64,000 bases of DNA from Rhodosporidiobolus odoratus (lineage: Eukaryota > Basidiomycota > Microbotryomycetes > Sporidiobolales > Sporidiobolaceae), in contig JAOANU010000026.1 in NCBI GenBank assembly GCA_034387635.1, positions 62,001-126,000 on the forward strand, given 5' to 3'. Shown piece after piece: positions 13,352-25,570 of this stretch (its first letter is position 1; each line of letters starts with the position of its first letter). A program made the position numbers and the translations under genes. Under the pieces are notes generated by a model, which was not told where the DNA came from, made no database searches, and was given only the letters and a program-made list of their open reading frames with translations.

Positions 13352-13887
13352 GCTAAGCGTGCCATCCGATCAGCTGGGCATGTTGCCCTCGCCAATGGAC
13401 TTTGCCATTCGGTTTATTCCCCTCTTCGCCTTGGATGATCCCCTATCGTTTTACTCGCCCATGAGCCCCTTCCGCCGCGTGATACCCTCGGTCTATTCCA
13501 CTCGCAATCGTATCCACTCTGGTCGCGCAACTCGCAAAGTTTCTAGTACTCACTCGTTCGATTCGCTCTTCTCCATACTCGGCCCGACAAGAGAGTCGAG
13601 ACTTGTTGCGCTCAGCAGCGGGGTGAGGTCATCTGGAGTCTTCTCGCTTTGCAAGAAAAAACCTGCAACAGCAGGAGGGGGAGAACAGCAGAAACGGTTA
13701 CACGATTGTTACGCCAGAAACCACAAGCACCGCGAAACTACCCAAACAAGCACCAATCGGACTAAGCACAGGCACCGGGCCTCTCAAGAGACAACACTCT
13801 GTACGCTTCGAGAGACGGAAGAGAACCAGAAAGACGGGGACAGATCAGAAAAAGAAAAGGGAAACAAGCAACTGAACTTAATTCGAC
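13352..13887. other. Convergent 3' spacer
   Basis: Lies between the oxidase pseudogene and the oppositely oriented DUF6534 gene. Only 3' flanks are expected; the long open frame across it on the plus strand has no recognisable content. Confidence 0.5.
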
Positions 13888-16366
13888 TCAATGCCACTGC
13901 TTCGGAATCGCCCCACCCGCACTCACCGCTAGCCCTGCTCCTCCTCTACTACTCGAGCCGTTTGGTCCGAAGACGTGAGGGATAGTCGGAGCGGTTCTGG
14001 CGGAGGAAGAGCTGCCCGATGAAGAGGCGCGAGTGGGGAGCTGAGGTTCAGCTTGAGGGGGTGGACAAGGTTGGACAGGACGGGTGTCGGCGAGCGAGGG
14101 TGGAAAGAGGTGGGATCCGGGGGCCTGGGAAAGAAAGGGTGAATGAGGGGCCTTGGTGGAGGAAAGGAAGGAATGGAAACGAAAGGGGAACGTACGTGTG
14201 AGCCTGTCTCGACATCGCTCCCAGTTCGACTGCCTATACCAACGACCGTCTCCCTGTACGCCGAAGGGCAGGCGGGACACCATCCTATTTATCAGCACGA
14301 GAGCCGGAAAGAAGAACAAGCAGAAGGCACTAGCGACCTCGACGCACTGCACTCTCGTCACTCGAATCCCCTCGACACTCCTCCTCTTCGCCTCGCCACT
14401 TCCCGTCAAGCTCTTCGACCTCTTCAAGACCGCCGCAAACTTGCTTTTCTCCCCGGTTGGAACGTCGAAATCGCAGCTCGAGTTCGGCTTGCGTTCGTCG
14501 CTACCTGTGTTGTTGGAGGTGTACCTCGGAGCGGCGGTCTGGGCGTAGCTGTCGGAGTAGTGGGAGACTACAGGGGTCTGATGGAAAGCGGTACGGGCAT
14601 TGACTACAGTGTGGAGGAAAAGGAGTCGGTGTAAAGGGAATCAGCGTTGGGAACTTGCGACTAAGCAACGTTGGTTCACGATTCATTGCTCGGAGTCCGC
14701 TGAGACCGAATCAACTGTCAAAACCCCGGCTTCTGCGCTGCTCGTGTAGCACAGTCGAGAAAAGACCCAGTGAAAAAATCTGAGCTGAGAAGGTCAAACC
14801 CGACTTACGAGAAACCAAACACCCATTGAAGTACAACTTGACCAGCGACAGATTCGGGATGACATGCTGTGCTCACAGACGCCCTATCAGTCAGCAGTCT
14901 ACTAGCTGAGGCAAACGGGGAAGAGCGACTTACCCAACTCTCCTTGGGCCTCGCTACAAAAAGAATCGCGTCCGCAATGGCGACGAGACAGGTGAGCCCG
15001 TTGGTCTCGACTGTGATACGCATAATACGGCGAACGATACTGGTCGAGCGTTGGTGGACATTGCTGGCGGCGCGGTGGAGGTACCCAATGCTGCGTTTCA
15101 AGAGCGAAAAGAAAAGTAGGCGCATCCCAGCGTCACTCGCTGCGCTTGGAGCGCAGGAGGAACAGGAGCGTACAGTGATGCGGTGATGAGAACGTCCGCA
15201 GCGCTGTCCTCGGTCGAAGCGAGAAAGAGCAGCCAGAAGATTGAGTTAGGAAGGTCAAGCTCGTTGATGAGGAGGAAATGGTCAAGCGGACGCGGCGGCA
15301 AGTAACCAGAGCGCTACGCCGTAGCGGAACTCATCAAACCTCTGTAAAAGGGGCAGAGAGGGTGAAGCGGTATCAGTCCCATTGGCTCGACACCGTGCCA
15401 AACCGCGGGGAGAAAATAGCTTCTTGACGAGGGTTCAATTCAACAAGGCGAAAAAGATAGACGCACCGCAAACTCCCTATTCAACACGTAGATCTTCCAA
15501 GTTCCCGCCACCGCGAAAGCCAACTGAAGCAACGACAAAGCTCCAATACAGACAGGCAGTATCCATTTCCTCTTTGAAACGACGAAAACGCGCCAGGCGT
15601 AGAAGAGTTGCACAACGAAAGAGACCACGCCGGTGAGGAAAGGGTCCCAGGTGAAGGTCCAAGGAGAATGGACGAGCGAGGTGAGATTGCCGTAGTGGGT
15701 GACAGTCCAAAACTGCAAGTTTGGGAGGAACCGTCTATACGCGTAGTGCGGGGAAGGCGTGGACGACGCTTACGTAGATGGTGTAGCTGTAATTCCAGGC
15801 GAAGAAGGACGAATGGACATGCGAGAGAGCAGGAGACGGGCAGCGGGAAAGGGGAAAAGAAAGACGAAAAGTGCGTCACATTGCGCCCGTGACCCATTTC
15901 TATACCTGCCTCAAGGTAATCCAGCCCGCTGGCTGTAGTGTCCAGGAGTACCAGGGCGCAAGGAATCGACGCACCTGCAAATCGCCGTATGAAACAAATC
16001 ACAAACCAACAAACCCGTCACGACCCCAACCAATAACTTCCTATCGCTCCTCCCAAAGTGCTCGTAGTAATGGACCACCTGGACGCAGGTCACGCCGCCG
16101 AGAAAGATGGAAAAGATGGTGCCAATGAGCTGCGGGCGGGATCAAAAGGCGCGAGAGTCGAGAGGCAAGGGAGAAGGAGAAGAAAGGGAGGACGGCGAGA
16201 GAGACGAAGGGGAACGACGGAGTCAATCTCCACCACTGTCTAGAGCGAGGAAACAACGTACGAAAGCCCCGATTGTAGGATCCATATCGGGTATTGCAGG
16301 TGCCGCTCCTGCTGCCGGAGCAGGAGTAGCGGTGGGTGAAGGTACAGCCGCAGCGAGAATGCTCAT
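13888..16366 (-). CDS. Seven-TM DUF6534 membrane protein, copy 1
   Basis: Member of a basidiomycete family of predicted seven-helix membrane proteins (DUF6534) of unknown function. I start at MSILAAAVPSPTATPAP, a Pro/Ala-rich head ending DMDPTIGAF. The helices follow over several exons: IFSIFLGGVTCVQVVHYY, LLVGVVTGLLVCDLFHTA, a block from QFWTVTHYGNL to TFTWDPFLTGVVSFVVQLF, then VCIGALSLLQLAFAVAG, EFRYGVALWLLAAAS, and TNGLTCLVAIADAILFVA. The cytosolic-looking tail is Ser/Pro-rich with a basic patch (LKRSKSLTGSGEAKRRS) and ends AGGAIPKQWH. It is a clear tandem duplicate of the next gene. Helix content and the ITVETNGLTCL block fit the family well; the ligand or role is unknown. Confidence 0.82.
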
Positions 16367-17001
16367 CTTGCTCCTTGTCCAGCTGTGTATAGTGTAAGTG
16401 TTTGATCGGGCGAGAGGGGAGAAAGGGAAGAAGCCGTTCGATGCCAGCACAAGGTAATGGAAAAAGGAGATCAGCGATTTTGGTTGAGGTGCATTACTCG
16501 TCAACGGTTGCGCAGATCGTCGGCGAAAAGCGAAAAGCCTGCATAGGCAAGGTCACTTCACGTCGTTCGGACCGCGCACTACCGATCAAGAGATTCGGAG
16601 ACAACAAGGCACGCTGAGACCGCCCGCTTCGCGTTTCTCCACGACCGTTTCCCTCCTCTCCTCATGGTTGGTGACAATAGCGAAGAGAGACGGTATATCA
16701 AACCCATCTTGAAAGTTGCAAAGACTTCGTCATGCTTGAGCTGATCATCATACGACCAGGAGTGGGAAGAAGAAAAGGGTTAAGCGGGTGAAGAAGAAGA
16801 AAACGAGGGGATGCGAAAATGCAAACTAGGTAGGCGAGGGAGGAAGAAGGTGATACGCGGCTCACTGAGCTCAGGATGACGACAAGGGAGGCCCGAGAGG
16901 GATATGCTGGAGGATGGGGGTACGAAAGACACTGCCAAAAAAGATAACGCTAGGTAAGACCGGAAGAAACAAGCAGGAAACGTCGAAGGGAGGAAGGGAT
17001 T
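16367..17001. other. Promoter region of DUF6534 copy 1
   Basis: Tandem head-to-tail spacer of 635 bp. It should hold the upstream region of copy 1 and the 3' end of copy 2. No gene is seen. Confidence 0.5.
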
Positions 17002-19403
17002 TTAGGCCCATTCCCTAGGAACGGCCGTACCGCCCATGCTGGTAGGTGGGCCAACGTTGCCGCTACCGTTCGAGTAGGCATGGCCAAGGGTAGGGACGAC
17101 AACTTGACCACCCGATTCCTCCGAAGCGCGGGCGGGGTTTTGACCGTTGTGGGCGATGGAAGAGAGCTCAAAGGCTTGAGCGGGAGCAGCCTACCAGAGG
17201 AAATATGGCTGGGTAAGCACAGGCTCTGGCGAAGGGGCAGCAGAGAGAAGCGCACCTGGAGACCTTTCTCCATATCAATCTCGTCCCTTGAGCCGATGCG
17301 AGTAACGGTTTCCCTACAGCAGTCACAGCAAGTCGTCAGCAAGCAATCCAATGAGGGACCAGAGATGGAGACGAGCGAGAGCAAGGACAGTGTGACTTAC
17401 GAGACAGTAGTAACCTGAACACCCTCAACCCTCGCCCTCCTGGCGTCCCCAGATCCAGACGTGCCCCTGTTCAATCCAAAGCTAAATCCCTTCTTCTCAT
17501 TGACCGGCGAGCCGTTCGAACCGTAAGATGAGCCGAGAGTGGCGGGCGTGATCAAGTCGGAAGAGTTGGTCTGACCCTGGGTGGAGTACTTAGGTGCGGG
17601 GGTGTGAGGGTTGTAAGATCCAGAGAATTGGCCGGAGGTGGGCTGGTGAAAGGCAGTACGGGCGTTGACTGGCGATTAGGAGGAAGAGTAGCGGGGCGAA
17701 AGGCGACGTGAGAAGCAGCGGGCGGGCGGGATCGGAAACGGGAGCGGCAGAGAAAGGAGCGAGAACGATAGGGTCAGTCACAGCTCTCTGAAAGAAGCAT
17801 CAAGCACGACTTGTGGTCCGCGAACAGCGAGACCGGGCAAGAGCGGCGTCCGTCTGCCCAAACTGAGAAGGTCAAATCTGACTTACGAGAAACCAAGCAA
17901 CCGTTGAAGTAAAGCTTAACGAGCGAAAGGTTGGGGACGACGTGCTGCACGACCAATACCAATCGAAATCAGTTTCCCGATGCCGATCAAGCGGTAGACG
18001 AGAAACGAGAACGCACCCAAGAGTCGGCGGGCAGAGCGACGAACAAGATGGCGTCGGCGATAGCGAAAAGGCAGGTCAATCCGTTGGTCTCGATCGTGAT
18101 CCGAATGATGCGCTGCACGATGCTGCGGGAGCGCTGGTGGTCGTTGTTTGAGGCTTGACGGAGGTACCAAATCCTGTGGGTGGAAAGAGCGAGGCAACGT
18201 CAGCGTTGCTGTTTCGCCCCGAGACCCTCGAGTCAAAGAGGGTGAAGAGAGAAGATACTCACAGTGAGGACGTGATGAGGATGTCGGCGGCACTGCGGGC
18301 GGAAAGGATGGCGGGAGAACCCGACTTGGGAAGGTCAGCTTTGAGTGGCGGAGTAGGATAAGAGGCCGGACGCACGCAGCGGCGAGGAGCCAGGTAGCAA
18401 CACCGTAGCGGAACTCTCCGAAGCGCTGTAGGTCAGGGAAAGGAACGTGCAAGCGGGTCAGTGTCGTCGACCTTGGGGGAAACCGGTAGAATTGCCGCTG
18501 GAAAAACGCTAAGAGGTGAGGAAAAACGGAACAGGACAAACGCACCGAGAACTTGCTCTCGAGGAGGTAGATCTCCCAGGTCGATCCGACGGCGAACGCG
18601 AGCTGGAGCAGCGAGAGAACGCCAATGCAGGCGGGCAAGATCCATTGCCTCTTGGAGACAACGAATACACGCCAAGCGTAGAAGAGCTGGACGGTAAAGG
18701 AGACGATACCGGTCAGGAAGGGGTCCCAGGTGAACGACCAGGGCGATACGACGAGGACGGCCGGGTTGGCGTAGTTGGTGACAGTCCAGAACTGCACATG
18801 AGCGAAGGCGTTGTTAGCGGGAGCTTCGGGTTCACCAGTGAGGCGCTCACGTACGTAGATGGTGAAGCTGTGAGTCGAGGAGGTACGGATAGCGCAGTCG
18901 GGACGAAACATGGCGACACGAAGGTAAAAGCGAGAAAGGTCAGTATCGTCTGGCAACCCCTTGACCGACGTCTCGCTTCATCATCGACAGGTATTTGCGT
19001 ATAAAAAGGATCCCGCAACGCACCAACTGATTGCCGTGTGGAACAAGTCACACACGAGCAAGAACGAGACAATCCCGATCAAGAGGGCACGATCGGTGCG
19101 GCCAAAGTTCTGGTAGTACTCGTACACCTGGACCGAGGTGATACCAGCGAGGAAGATGGAAAGGATGGTGCCGACGAGCTGGTGGTAGTGAAACCGATCG
19201 AATGCGAGTTGGAGACGGTGGAGAGGGTCAGAGCGGGGTGCGGCGAAGTGCGGCGGGTCAGGTAAGGAACGAGGAAAGGCGAGTGAGGGCAGCACGAGTC
19301 AGTATGTAGACCTACAGTGAAGAGTAAGGCTTGGTAAACGTACGAAGGCGCCGATACTCGAGTCCATCGCAGGGAGAGCGGCCGGTGCAGCGGGTGCGCT
19401 CAT
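17002..19403 (-). CDS. Seven-TM DUF6534 membrane protein, copy 2
   Basis: Paralogue of the gene at 13888-16366 with the same exon layout. It starts MSAPAAPAALPAMDSSIGAF. The helices read ILSIFLAGITSVQVYEYY, ALLIGIVSFLLVCDLFHT, a block from QFWTVTNYANPAVLV to FTWDPFLTGIVSFTVQLF, ACIGVLSLLQLAFAVGS, EFRYGVATWLLAAA, and TNGLTCLFAIADAILFVA. The loop motif HVVPNLSLVKLYFNGCL is shared almost exactly with copy 1 (HVIPNLSLVKLYFNGCL). The tail contains VNARTAFHQ, as in copy 1, and ends SMGGTAVPREWA before TAA at 17002-17004. The helices are much better conserved between copies than the tails, which is what is expected when the membrane core carries the function. No break was seen. Confidence 0.83.
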
Positions 19404-20649
19404 CTTGTTTGAACTTGCGGTGGGGTGTAGGACGACGAATCGAGCGAGTCGAGTGGCTGCTCAGAGTGTACGCGGTAGAAGATGAGGGAGAAGACGAGAT
19501 GAAGAGGAAGGGGTCAGTTGGCTTGACTTTGACGCGTCTTAGAAAGGGTGGCCAAGGTGACGAGAAGGACGCACGCTGAGTAAGAAGGGAGCGCAGAGAG
19601 TAAGGAAAGCGAGAGAGAGTGCTAGAGAGAGAGTGAGAGTGAGAGTGAGAGAGTGGATGAGAAGGAAGAGAAAGAGAGAGACTCCTCGAAAGTCGTTCAA
19701 TTCCTCCCCACCTCCTTCTCACTCTATTTCCCCCGACTAGACTCCCATAAATCCCTCTTAATCTCCCTCCTGCGCACTCCAAGCTAGCTCGAAACTTACT
19801 TTGACTCCATCTATGCCATAATGCTCTCGCAGGAATCCACTCTCGGTTAACGCGTCCTGCACCGGATGAAAAATTTACCCATTCTCTTCTGCTCCCCCGG
19901 CCACTCTCCTTCGGAGTATGAAAGGTCCTGAGAGAGGTACTAGTCGAATGGCGCGTTATGCCGGGCGCTGTGGTATGTAAGATGCAGTAACAAGCCTAGC
20001 GAGCTCGCAGAGGCCGAGTCGGCGGCTCAAAGAGGCAGCTCTCCTGACAGGCCCTGAGCAGGACTGCAGAAGAGAAGACAAGCCGGTAACGGGCGAAGGG
20101 CGACGGCGGTAGGAGGGCGATTGGGCGAAGAGATCGATCAGTCTGCCTGGGAAAAGGCGGTACAAGTAGCCCACAAATATCGTACTCCTCGTTCCTGCTT
20201 GGATGCCCCAGGCATACAAGCTACATGCTAGAATTCATGCGCACTGCTGACTGAGGTATGCTGGATGTCAGTGCAAGCTCGTAGGCGAACGGGGGGAGAA
20301 GGCGAATGACAGCCGGCATACATAGAGGTTTCTCCGCTCATTCTGCTAAATCCAGCACACGCACCGAGTACGCACAAGCTTCAGGTAGGCACAGTCACCG
20401 ACTTCGCTCACGGTCGCAGCGTGTGCAGGGTGTTCATGCCGTCGGCCACGTTATCGGGTTGAAGAGCGTGGAGAGAAGCAGCCGAAGTCGAGGGTGAATC
20501 TGAGCAGCACCTGCAACGGTAGCTACAATACCTCTAGCTGGTCGGGAAGTCGCGCAAGGTCGCGGGAGTCTGACGGTGTCGAAGTTCTCATCACTTCGTC
20601 CAGAACCACTTACCACGCCGCTCGATCTCGCCTTACTGCTTGGACGACC
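19404..20649. other. Divergent upstream region with purine-rich tract
   Basis: Long spacer between the start of DUF6534 copy 2 (minus) and the GNAT/zinc-finger gene (plus). It should carry both promoters. A GA-rich microsatellite lies at about 19611-19680. No coding region can be supported. Confidence 0.5.
19611..19680. repeat. GA-rich microsatellite
   Basis: Imperfect repeats of GAGA and GAGAGT units, about 200 bp upstream of the DUF6534 copy 2 start. It may act as a promoter element (nucleosome-poor purine tract); that role is inference. Confidence 0.7.
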
Positions 20650-22530
20650 ATGTCTACCGCTTCGGAAGACTCGAACTGCGCGCGCTGTGGTATAGCCGGT
20701 CTGTCCCTCCCCGCCCCCACCTTTCCTCTCGCTCATCTCCTGCTGGTCTTCACAGCACCAATACGCACGATACGACCGGACCGCTTGCTAGTTGCCAGCT
20801 GTGCGCCTTCGTAGATGTCCAAGTGTCGTGCTGTAACTCGTGCGTGACCGCAGTCTCCCATTTCTCCTGCCTTTACCTGTCACTGGCGGGCTTGGGTAGA
20901 TGCGCGGTTTGGTACCGGGTCACGCTAATCTCCTGCCCTCCCTTCTCTGCAGAAAGTGCTACGACGCCGGCATAGAGCGTCACCGGACGAACAACTGCGC
21001 GGGCGAGGCGAAGCGGCAGATCGTTCTCGACGACCCGGTTCGTTCCATCTCAAGCTTCACCCCGCTTTTCGTCCTGCAAGCACTGACTCGTCCTTCATTG
21101 AGTAGGAGAGCTGGCAACACTTCTGTACGCCTAGCTGCCAGGTCAAGCTTGTGACGCCAAGACTGTGTACGGCTCGTTTCTCCATGTTTTCCTTCGTTTC
21201 TTCGCTGACGGTGCTGATGGTCCTCACATCTATACGCTAGCACTCCGCCCCGTAGAGCTTACCGACAATGAGCGCATCTATCAGATTAAGTCCGAATCGC
21301 TCGTCTACAAGACCCAGGTAGGGTTTTCCGTCCTTTGCCCTTTCCTGCCGGTCAGCGCAGCTAACCTCTTCGTTTCATCCTCTTCCCAGCTCTACAATAA
21401 ACCCTATGACCTCAACTTTACATCCGAAGCTTTCACCAGACTCTACGTCACCGACAACGTTCCCTTCATCCAATCCATCTCATCGCTTCGAAACGGACGG
21501 TATCGCTACGTTTTCGCACTACGACCTCGAAAGGACAAAGATGGAAAGCTGCTTGTTGAGACCAAGCGTCATGCGGATGCCACTCACGATCTGGACGCAG
21601 AAGGGTACATCGGAAACCTGGGTTCGTCTTTTTGATTTTTCCCTTCGTTCCCCCTTCACAGCCCTGCTCCTCACCGATACTGATCTTTCACTTTACCTGA
21701 TCTCTTTCGCAATCGACAGCTATCGAGTATACTCTCAACACGAGCGGAAACTCCTACTTTCCCATCATGCCCAAGACTGCCATGGAACCCGTCCCAGGCG
21801 AAATTTTCGCCTACCCCTCATCACAAGACGGTGCAGATGGCGCTTATGCAAGCCTCTTCTACGAGCTCCATCCCAATTTCTGGGGTCAAGGTCTCATGGC
21901 TGAAGCGATCAAAGAGGTCATGTCTTTTGTCTGTCGCACACTCAAACTTAGCAAGGTCGTCATTGACCCTTTGGAGGAGAACTCGTCGTCGATTCGGTTG
22001 TGTGAGAAGTTGGGGTTGAGTAGGGTGGGGACTAAACAGCTCAGGAGGGGGAAGACGCAGGTTGTGTTTGAGACTACGAGAGGGGCGTGGGAGAAGGAGA
22101 GGGAGAAGAAGGCGAAGAAGAGTAAGGCTAAAAAGAAGAAGGTCGGAGGGGCAGCGATAGCGGTAACACAGACTGCGCCAGCAGTTGAGGAGGAGGCGGG
22201 AGACCCTGACGACATACCGCTCGAGCCGGAGCAGATCGAGAAAGAGCCGTGCTGCCTCTGGTGCGTCCTTCTGTCTTTATCCGTCTGTCCCTTCGTGCTC
22301 ATGTCTTCTTCCACTGCAGGTGTCAACTTCCTTCCAACCCCGTCACCCTCGCCTGCTCCGGTTGCTCCTTCGGCCATTGGTGCTCCCAACCCTGCAGAAC
22401 TGCCGACCTAACTTATGCTCACGGACACGCTCTCGCCTGCCCGGGCAAGGGGGGCAATCCTAACCTGCCCGAGTTTCCAGCGAGGGGAGTCACGGTCAAG
22501 AACAAGTCGGGGATGAGGAGATTCTGGTAG
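20650..22530 (+). CDS. GNAT acetyltransferase-like protein flanked by Cys-rich fingers
   Basis: Begins MSTASEDSNCARCG. The N-terminal exons give a Cys-rich finger (CARC, CQLC, SCCNSC, then KCYDAGIERHRTNNC), spaced like a degenerate MYND finger. A GNAT-type domain follows: LALRPVELTDNERIYQIKSE, SEAFTRLYVTDNVPFIQSI, the acetyl-CoA-loop-like NFWGQGLMAEAIKEVM, and NSSSIRLCEKLGLSRVGTKQ. A Lys-rich linker (KKAKKSKAKKKK) leads to a second finger, PCCLWCQLPSNPVTLACSGC with HWCSQPC and HGHALAC, which fits MYND. The end is GMRRFW and TAG. GNAT enzymes move an acetyl group from acetyl-CoA; MYND fingers bind proline-rich peptides. The substrate is unknown. The splice sites of the first 350 bp are uncertain, because the phase of exon 1 does not join cleanly to exon 2 by the obvious sites. 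Confidence 0.75.
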
Positions 22531-22666
22531 AATATCTATGTTTTCTTAGTCTCGTTGTGCCTGCGCGGTGTACTGAACGACCTCAATCGTCACCCGATTG
22601 AGATGGCAGCGATTTGTACGTGGAATACGCAGTCGGCTTTTCAGTAATCATCGACGACTTTGGGAA

Positions 22667-22969
22667 ATGCAGGCAAATCAAGATCGATCACTTTGGTCTC
22701 TTTCTCTCTCCGTCTTCTCGTCAAACATTTGCGGCTTGATCTCTCCTTCCACTCCTGCCGCAGCGACTCTCGACGCCCGCGCCGTCAAACCTGCCTTGGC
22801 CCCCTTGTTGCCGCCGACCGGCAACTCGCCTTTCCCCTCCACGGCGCCGCGGACCTCCGCGCGGTTCTGCTCTAACTGTTTGCAGGAAACATACTCGCTT
22901 GCCCGTATTGGGTATCGATCAGCGCTACATCACGGCATCACGAAGGCGGATTGGGAAGCGCGGTGGTAG
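22667..22969 (+). CDS. Small hypothetical protein
   Basis: An open frame of about 100 codons, from MQANQDRSLWSL to the end KADWEARW. It has a Pro/Ala-rich middle and one CxxC (FCSNCLQETYSL). There is no recognised family. It lies between two convergent genes, so it may be spurious or the last exon of a larger gene starting upstream. Confidence 0.25.
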   Translation: MQANQDRSLWSLSLSVFSSNICGLISPSTPAAATLDARAVKPALAPLLPPTGNSPFPSTAPRTSARFCSNCLQETYSLARIGYRSALHHGITKADWEARW

Positions 22970-23181
22970 ACCGGAAGGCCGGGTAGGCGGACGAGATAGC
23001 AGAGTTGAACCTTCTCAGGTTGGCGACGAAAAACACGGTGCTATGTAGTCTAAACGAGAGTCCGAGGCCCAGGCACAGCGGCCAGGGAGCGTGTCAGAGA
23101 GAGGACATACGATAGCCTGAGGAGCCAGGCGCAGAATCGGCGAGCAAAACCGTCTACTTGAATACCCTCAAGGTTGACCAC

Positions 23182-25570
23182 CTACACAAATAGCTCATAC
23201 GGCCCTTGGTAACCACCTTCAACGAGTACATCGCCTCCCTTCCCGTCGCAAGCAACGACTGGACAAATCGTCCAAAGCTCTTCGACGCCCGTTTCATCCG
23301 CTCGAGACTTTGCTTTGCCCTTGTCCTTCGTCTTTGCCTTCGAGGCGCGGCGCGCGGAGAGAGAGGTGGAGGGGGGTTTTTCATCTGAGGAGAGGTCGAG
23401 AGCGGAAGAAGAGGGTCCACCGTCGATGGCGTCGAGTTCCATCTCGTCGCGGGTGGAGGGATGGGAACCGACTTGGAGGGGAGTGAAGTCGTAGTCGGCC
23501 TCGTCTAGCGCCTTCCCCTTCTGCCCATTCTTCTTTCCCTTCGCTCTTAACGACACCGAGGCCTTGTCCTTCTTCTTCTTACCTTTCGGTCCTCCAGCGC
23601 CGGTACGGGTCACCGCTCCCCTTTCCGCCTTAACCCTCCCCCTCGCCTCCTCCAGACAACCCTTGCAGACCACATGCCCACACTTCAACGCAAAGACCTT
23701 CCTATCCCCTTCTCCTCCCAGATATAGCGGTTCGAGGCATGATGCACAAACCGGAACCTGCTGCTCCTCCTCGACCTCCTCGACCTTTGCTTTCCCCTTT
23801 CCCTTCCTCGCCTTCTTCTTCACCGGACCCTCATCGACCTCTTCCGGATCCTTGATTCCTCTCGCAAACCCCCTCTGTACCGGAACCGGATGACTCATCT
23901 TGACTCCATATTTCTTCCCCGCCGCCTTGACCTTAGCCGCTCCTCCCCATCCACCATGCACTCCCGCCACAGCGCCTCCCGGGTATCCATACGCAAATGC
24001 CCCTCCTCCTGCTGCTCCTCCACTCCCACCAATCCCAAAGAGACCTCCATTCCAAAACCCCCCACCAAGGAGGGTAGAGTACATCCCCATTCCCGGTAAG
24101 TTGGCTGGGTCAAGCCCAGCGAGGGTCGCAAAGTCGCTTACTAACCCCCCTCCCCCTCCCCCTCCCCCTACTCCATTTCCTGCTCCTGCTCCTACTGCGC
24201 CAGAGCCAGAAGCACTCCGACTAAACACCCCACCAAATCCTCTTCGACTACCCATCCCCATCCCCATCTCAGCCGCAGCGGCACGGTCTTCCGCTGCGTA
24301 AATGGCGGCGAGTTGACGGGCGGTGGCGGCGTCGGAGTCGGAATCCGTTCGAGAACGAGAGTGAGAACGATACGAAGGAGGAGGAGGGGGACAACGGCTG
24401 GAACGGCGAGGGTTTGCAGAAGAAGTAGAGGTCGAGGTAGAAGTTGTGCCGGAGGGGACGACAAAGGGAGGTGGAGAGGCGATGTGTCGGCGGAGGGTGT
24501 AGGCTAGGTAGGGATCCGAAGGAGTTCCTACGAACACGAAAAGGGGGTTCACGCCTGACAAGAATCGAGTGCTGCATCGAGGGATAGGGGACGAGGAGCG
24601 CACCTGTTCGTGGTAGAGGTAAAGGCACTCCAACAGCTGGTCTCTCACTAACAATCTCGATATCCGAATCACTGCCGTCCCCACTTGCCCCGTTACCTCC
24701 CGTCGCTCTTCTTGCACTTGCCCCCGTACTCGCAGCCGACGGTCTCACCCTAGGCCTCGGTGCATACTCAATCTCCTCCTCGTCATCGTCATCCGACAGG
24801 ACGAGCGACTGACCCGTCGGATCTCTGTCCCGTCTTCGAGCTTCGACAGCCGCAGCCGCCGAACGGGTATTCCTCGACGGGCCAATTGCGGGTGAGATAC
24901 GCCGCTCTGCACCCTCGATAGAAGGTGCGCCAGGGAACGCAAGACCGGAAGCTCGAGCGGCATTGACGAGAGTGCGAGAGGAGGAAGAGAGGTCGGGGGA
25001 GGAAGTGGTTAGGTCGATCGTGGATCCTGAGCAGGCGCGGTCGGCGCGCGCGGGATGGGAAGACCGTCGGGAAGATGGACCGGCGGCAGAGGTAGAAGCG
25101 GCAGGAGAGCGAGGGGTGCGAGAGAAGGAGGAATAGGCGGGTGATTGATCGCGGTTGCCGAAGGAAGGAGAAGGACGAAATTGCGGAGGATGGAGACGAG
25201 GGGCGGAACCGGTAGGCGAGCTTACCCGGGCGAAGGTGGACAGTCCGCTCGAAGGCCCGGCAACAGCAGAGAAGCTGTGCGTAGCCGCGCTAGAGCCGAA
25301 CTGAACGAATCCATGTCCCCCATTCCCGCTTTCACTGCTACTCCCGGCTGGTCCGCTAGCACCCATAGAGGGAAGCCTGGGCGGCGGCGGAGGCATAGAG
25401 ACGGCGTAATTTGGTGCTCGCGGCGTCGAACGACGCGCTAAGCGGGGGTCGGTGGTCGCCAGCGGTTGTGTTAGAGGAGGCGGAGGCGGAGGTAAATGCG
25501 AAAAGGTTCTCGAAGATGACGTGAGAGGTTCGGATGGGGTAGACGATGGGTTGCGGGCGAGGGTGGACAT
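23182..25570 (-). CDS. RING-finger protein with SUMO-interaction-like motifs
   Basis: Read as two exons joined in phase (25570-24604 and 24527-23182; intron 24528-24603 with GTGCGC donor and TAG acceptor). The start is MSTLARNPSSTPSEP. The first two thirds are disordered, rich in Ser, Pro and Gly. They contain hydrophobic-acidic clusters typical of SUMO-interaction motifs: STIDLTTSSPDLSS, LVLSDDDDEEEIE and SDSDIEIVSE. The C-terminal third has a RING-like arrangement: CASCLEPL, then LKCGHVVCKGCLEE, then a long Lys/Ser-rich insert, then TICPVVACDG near the end (VEGGYQGPYELFV). RING proteins act as ubiquitin ligases. SIM clusters plus a C-terminal RING suggest a SUMO-targeted ubiquitin ligase of the Slx5/Slx8/Rfp type, but this is inference. 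The insert before the last Cys pair is unusually long. Confidence 0.75.

Noticed and set aside
13275..13985. Long open frame across the 3' end of the oxidase pseudogene on the plus strand
   Set aside because: It overlaps the pseudogene tail in another frame and the 3' end of DUF6534 copy 1, is basic and low in structure, and has no recognisable motif.
22598..22969. Longer version of the small gene starting at 22598
   Set aside because: The upstream part lacks an ATG in a good setting and looks like the 3' flank of the GNAT gene; I kept only the shorter ATG version with low confidence.
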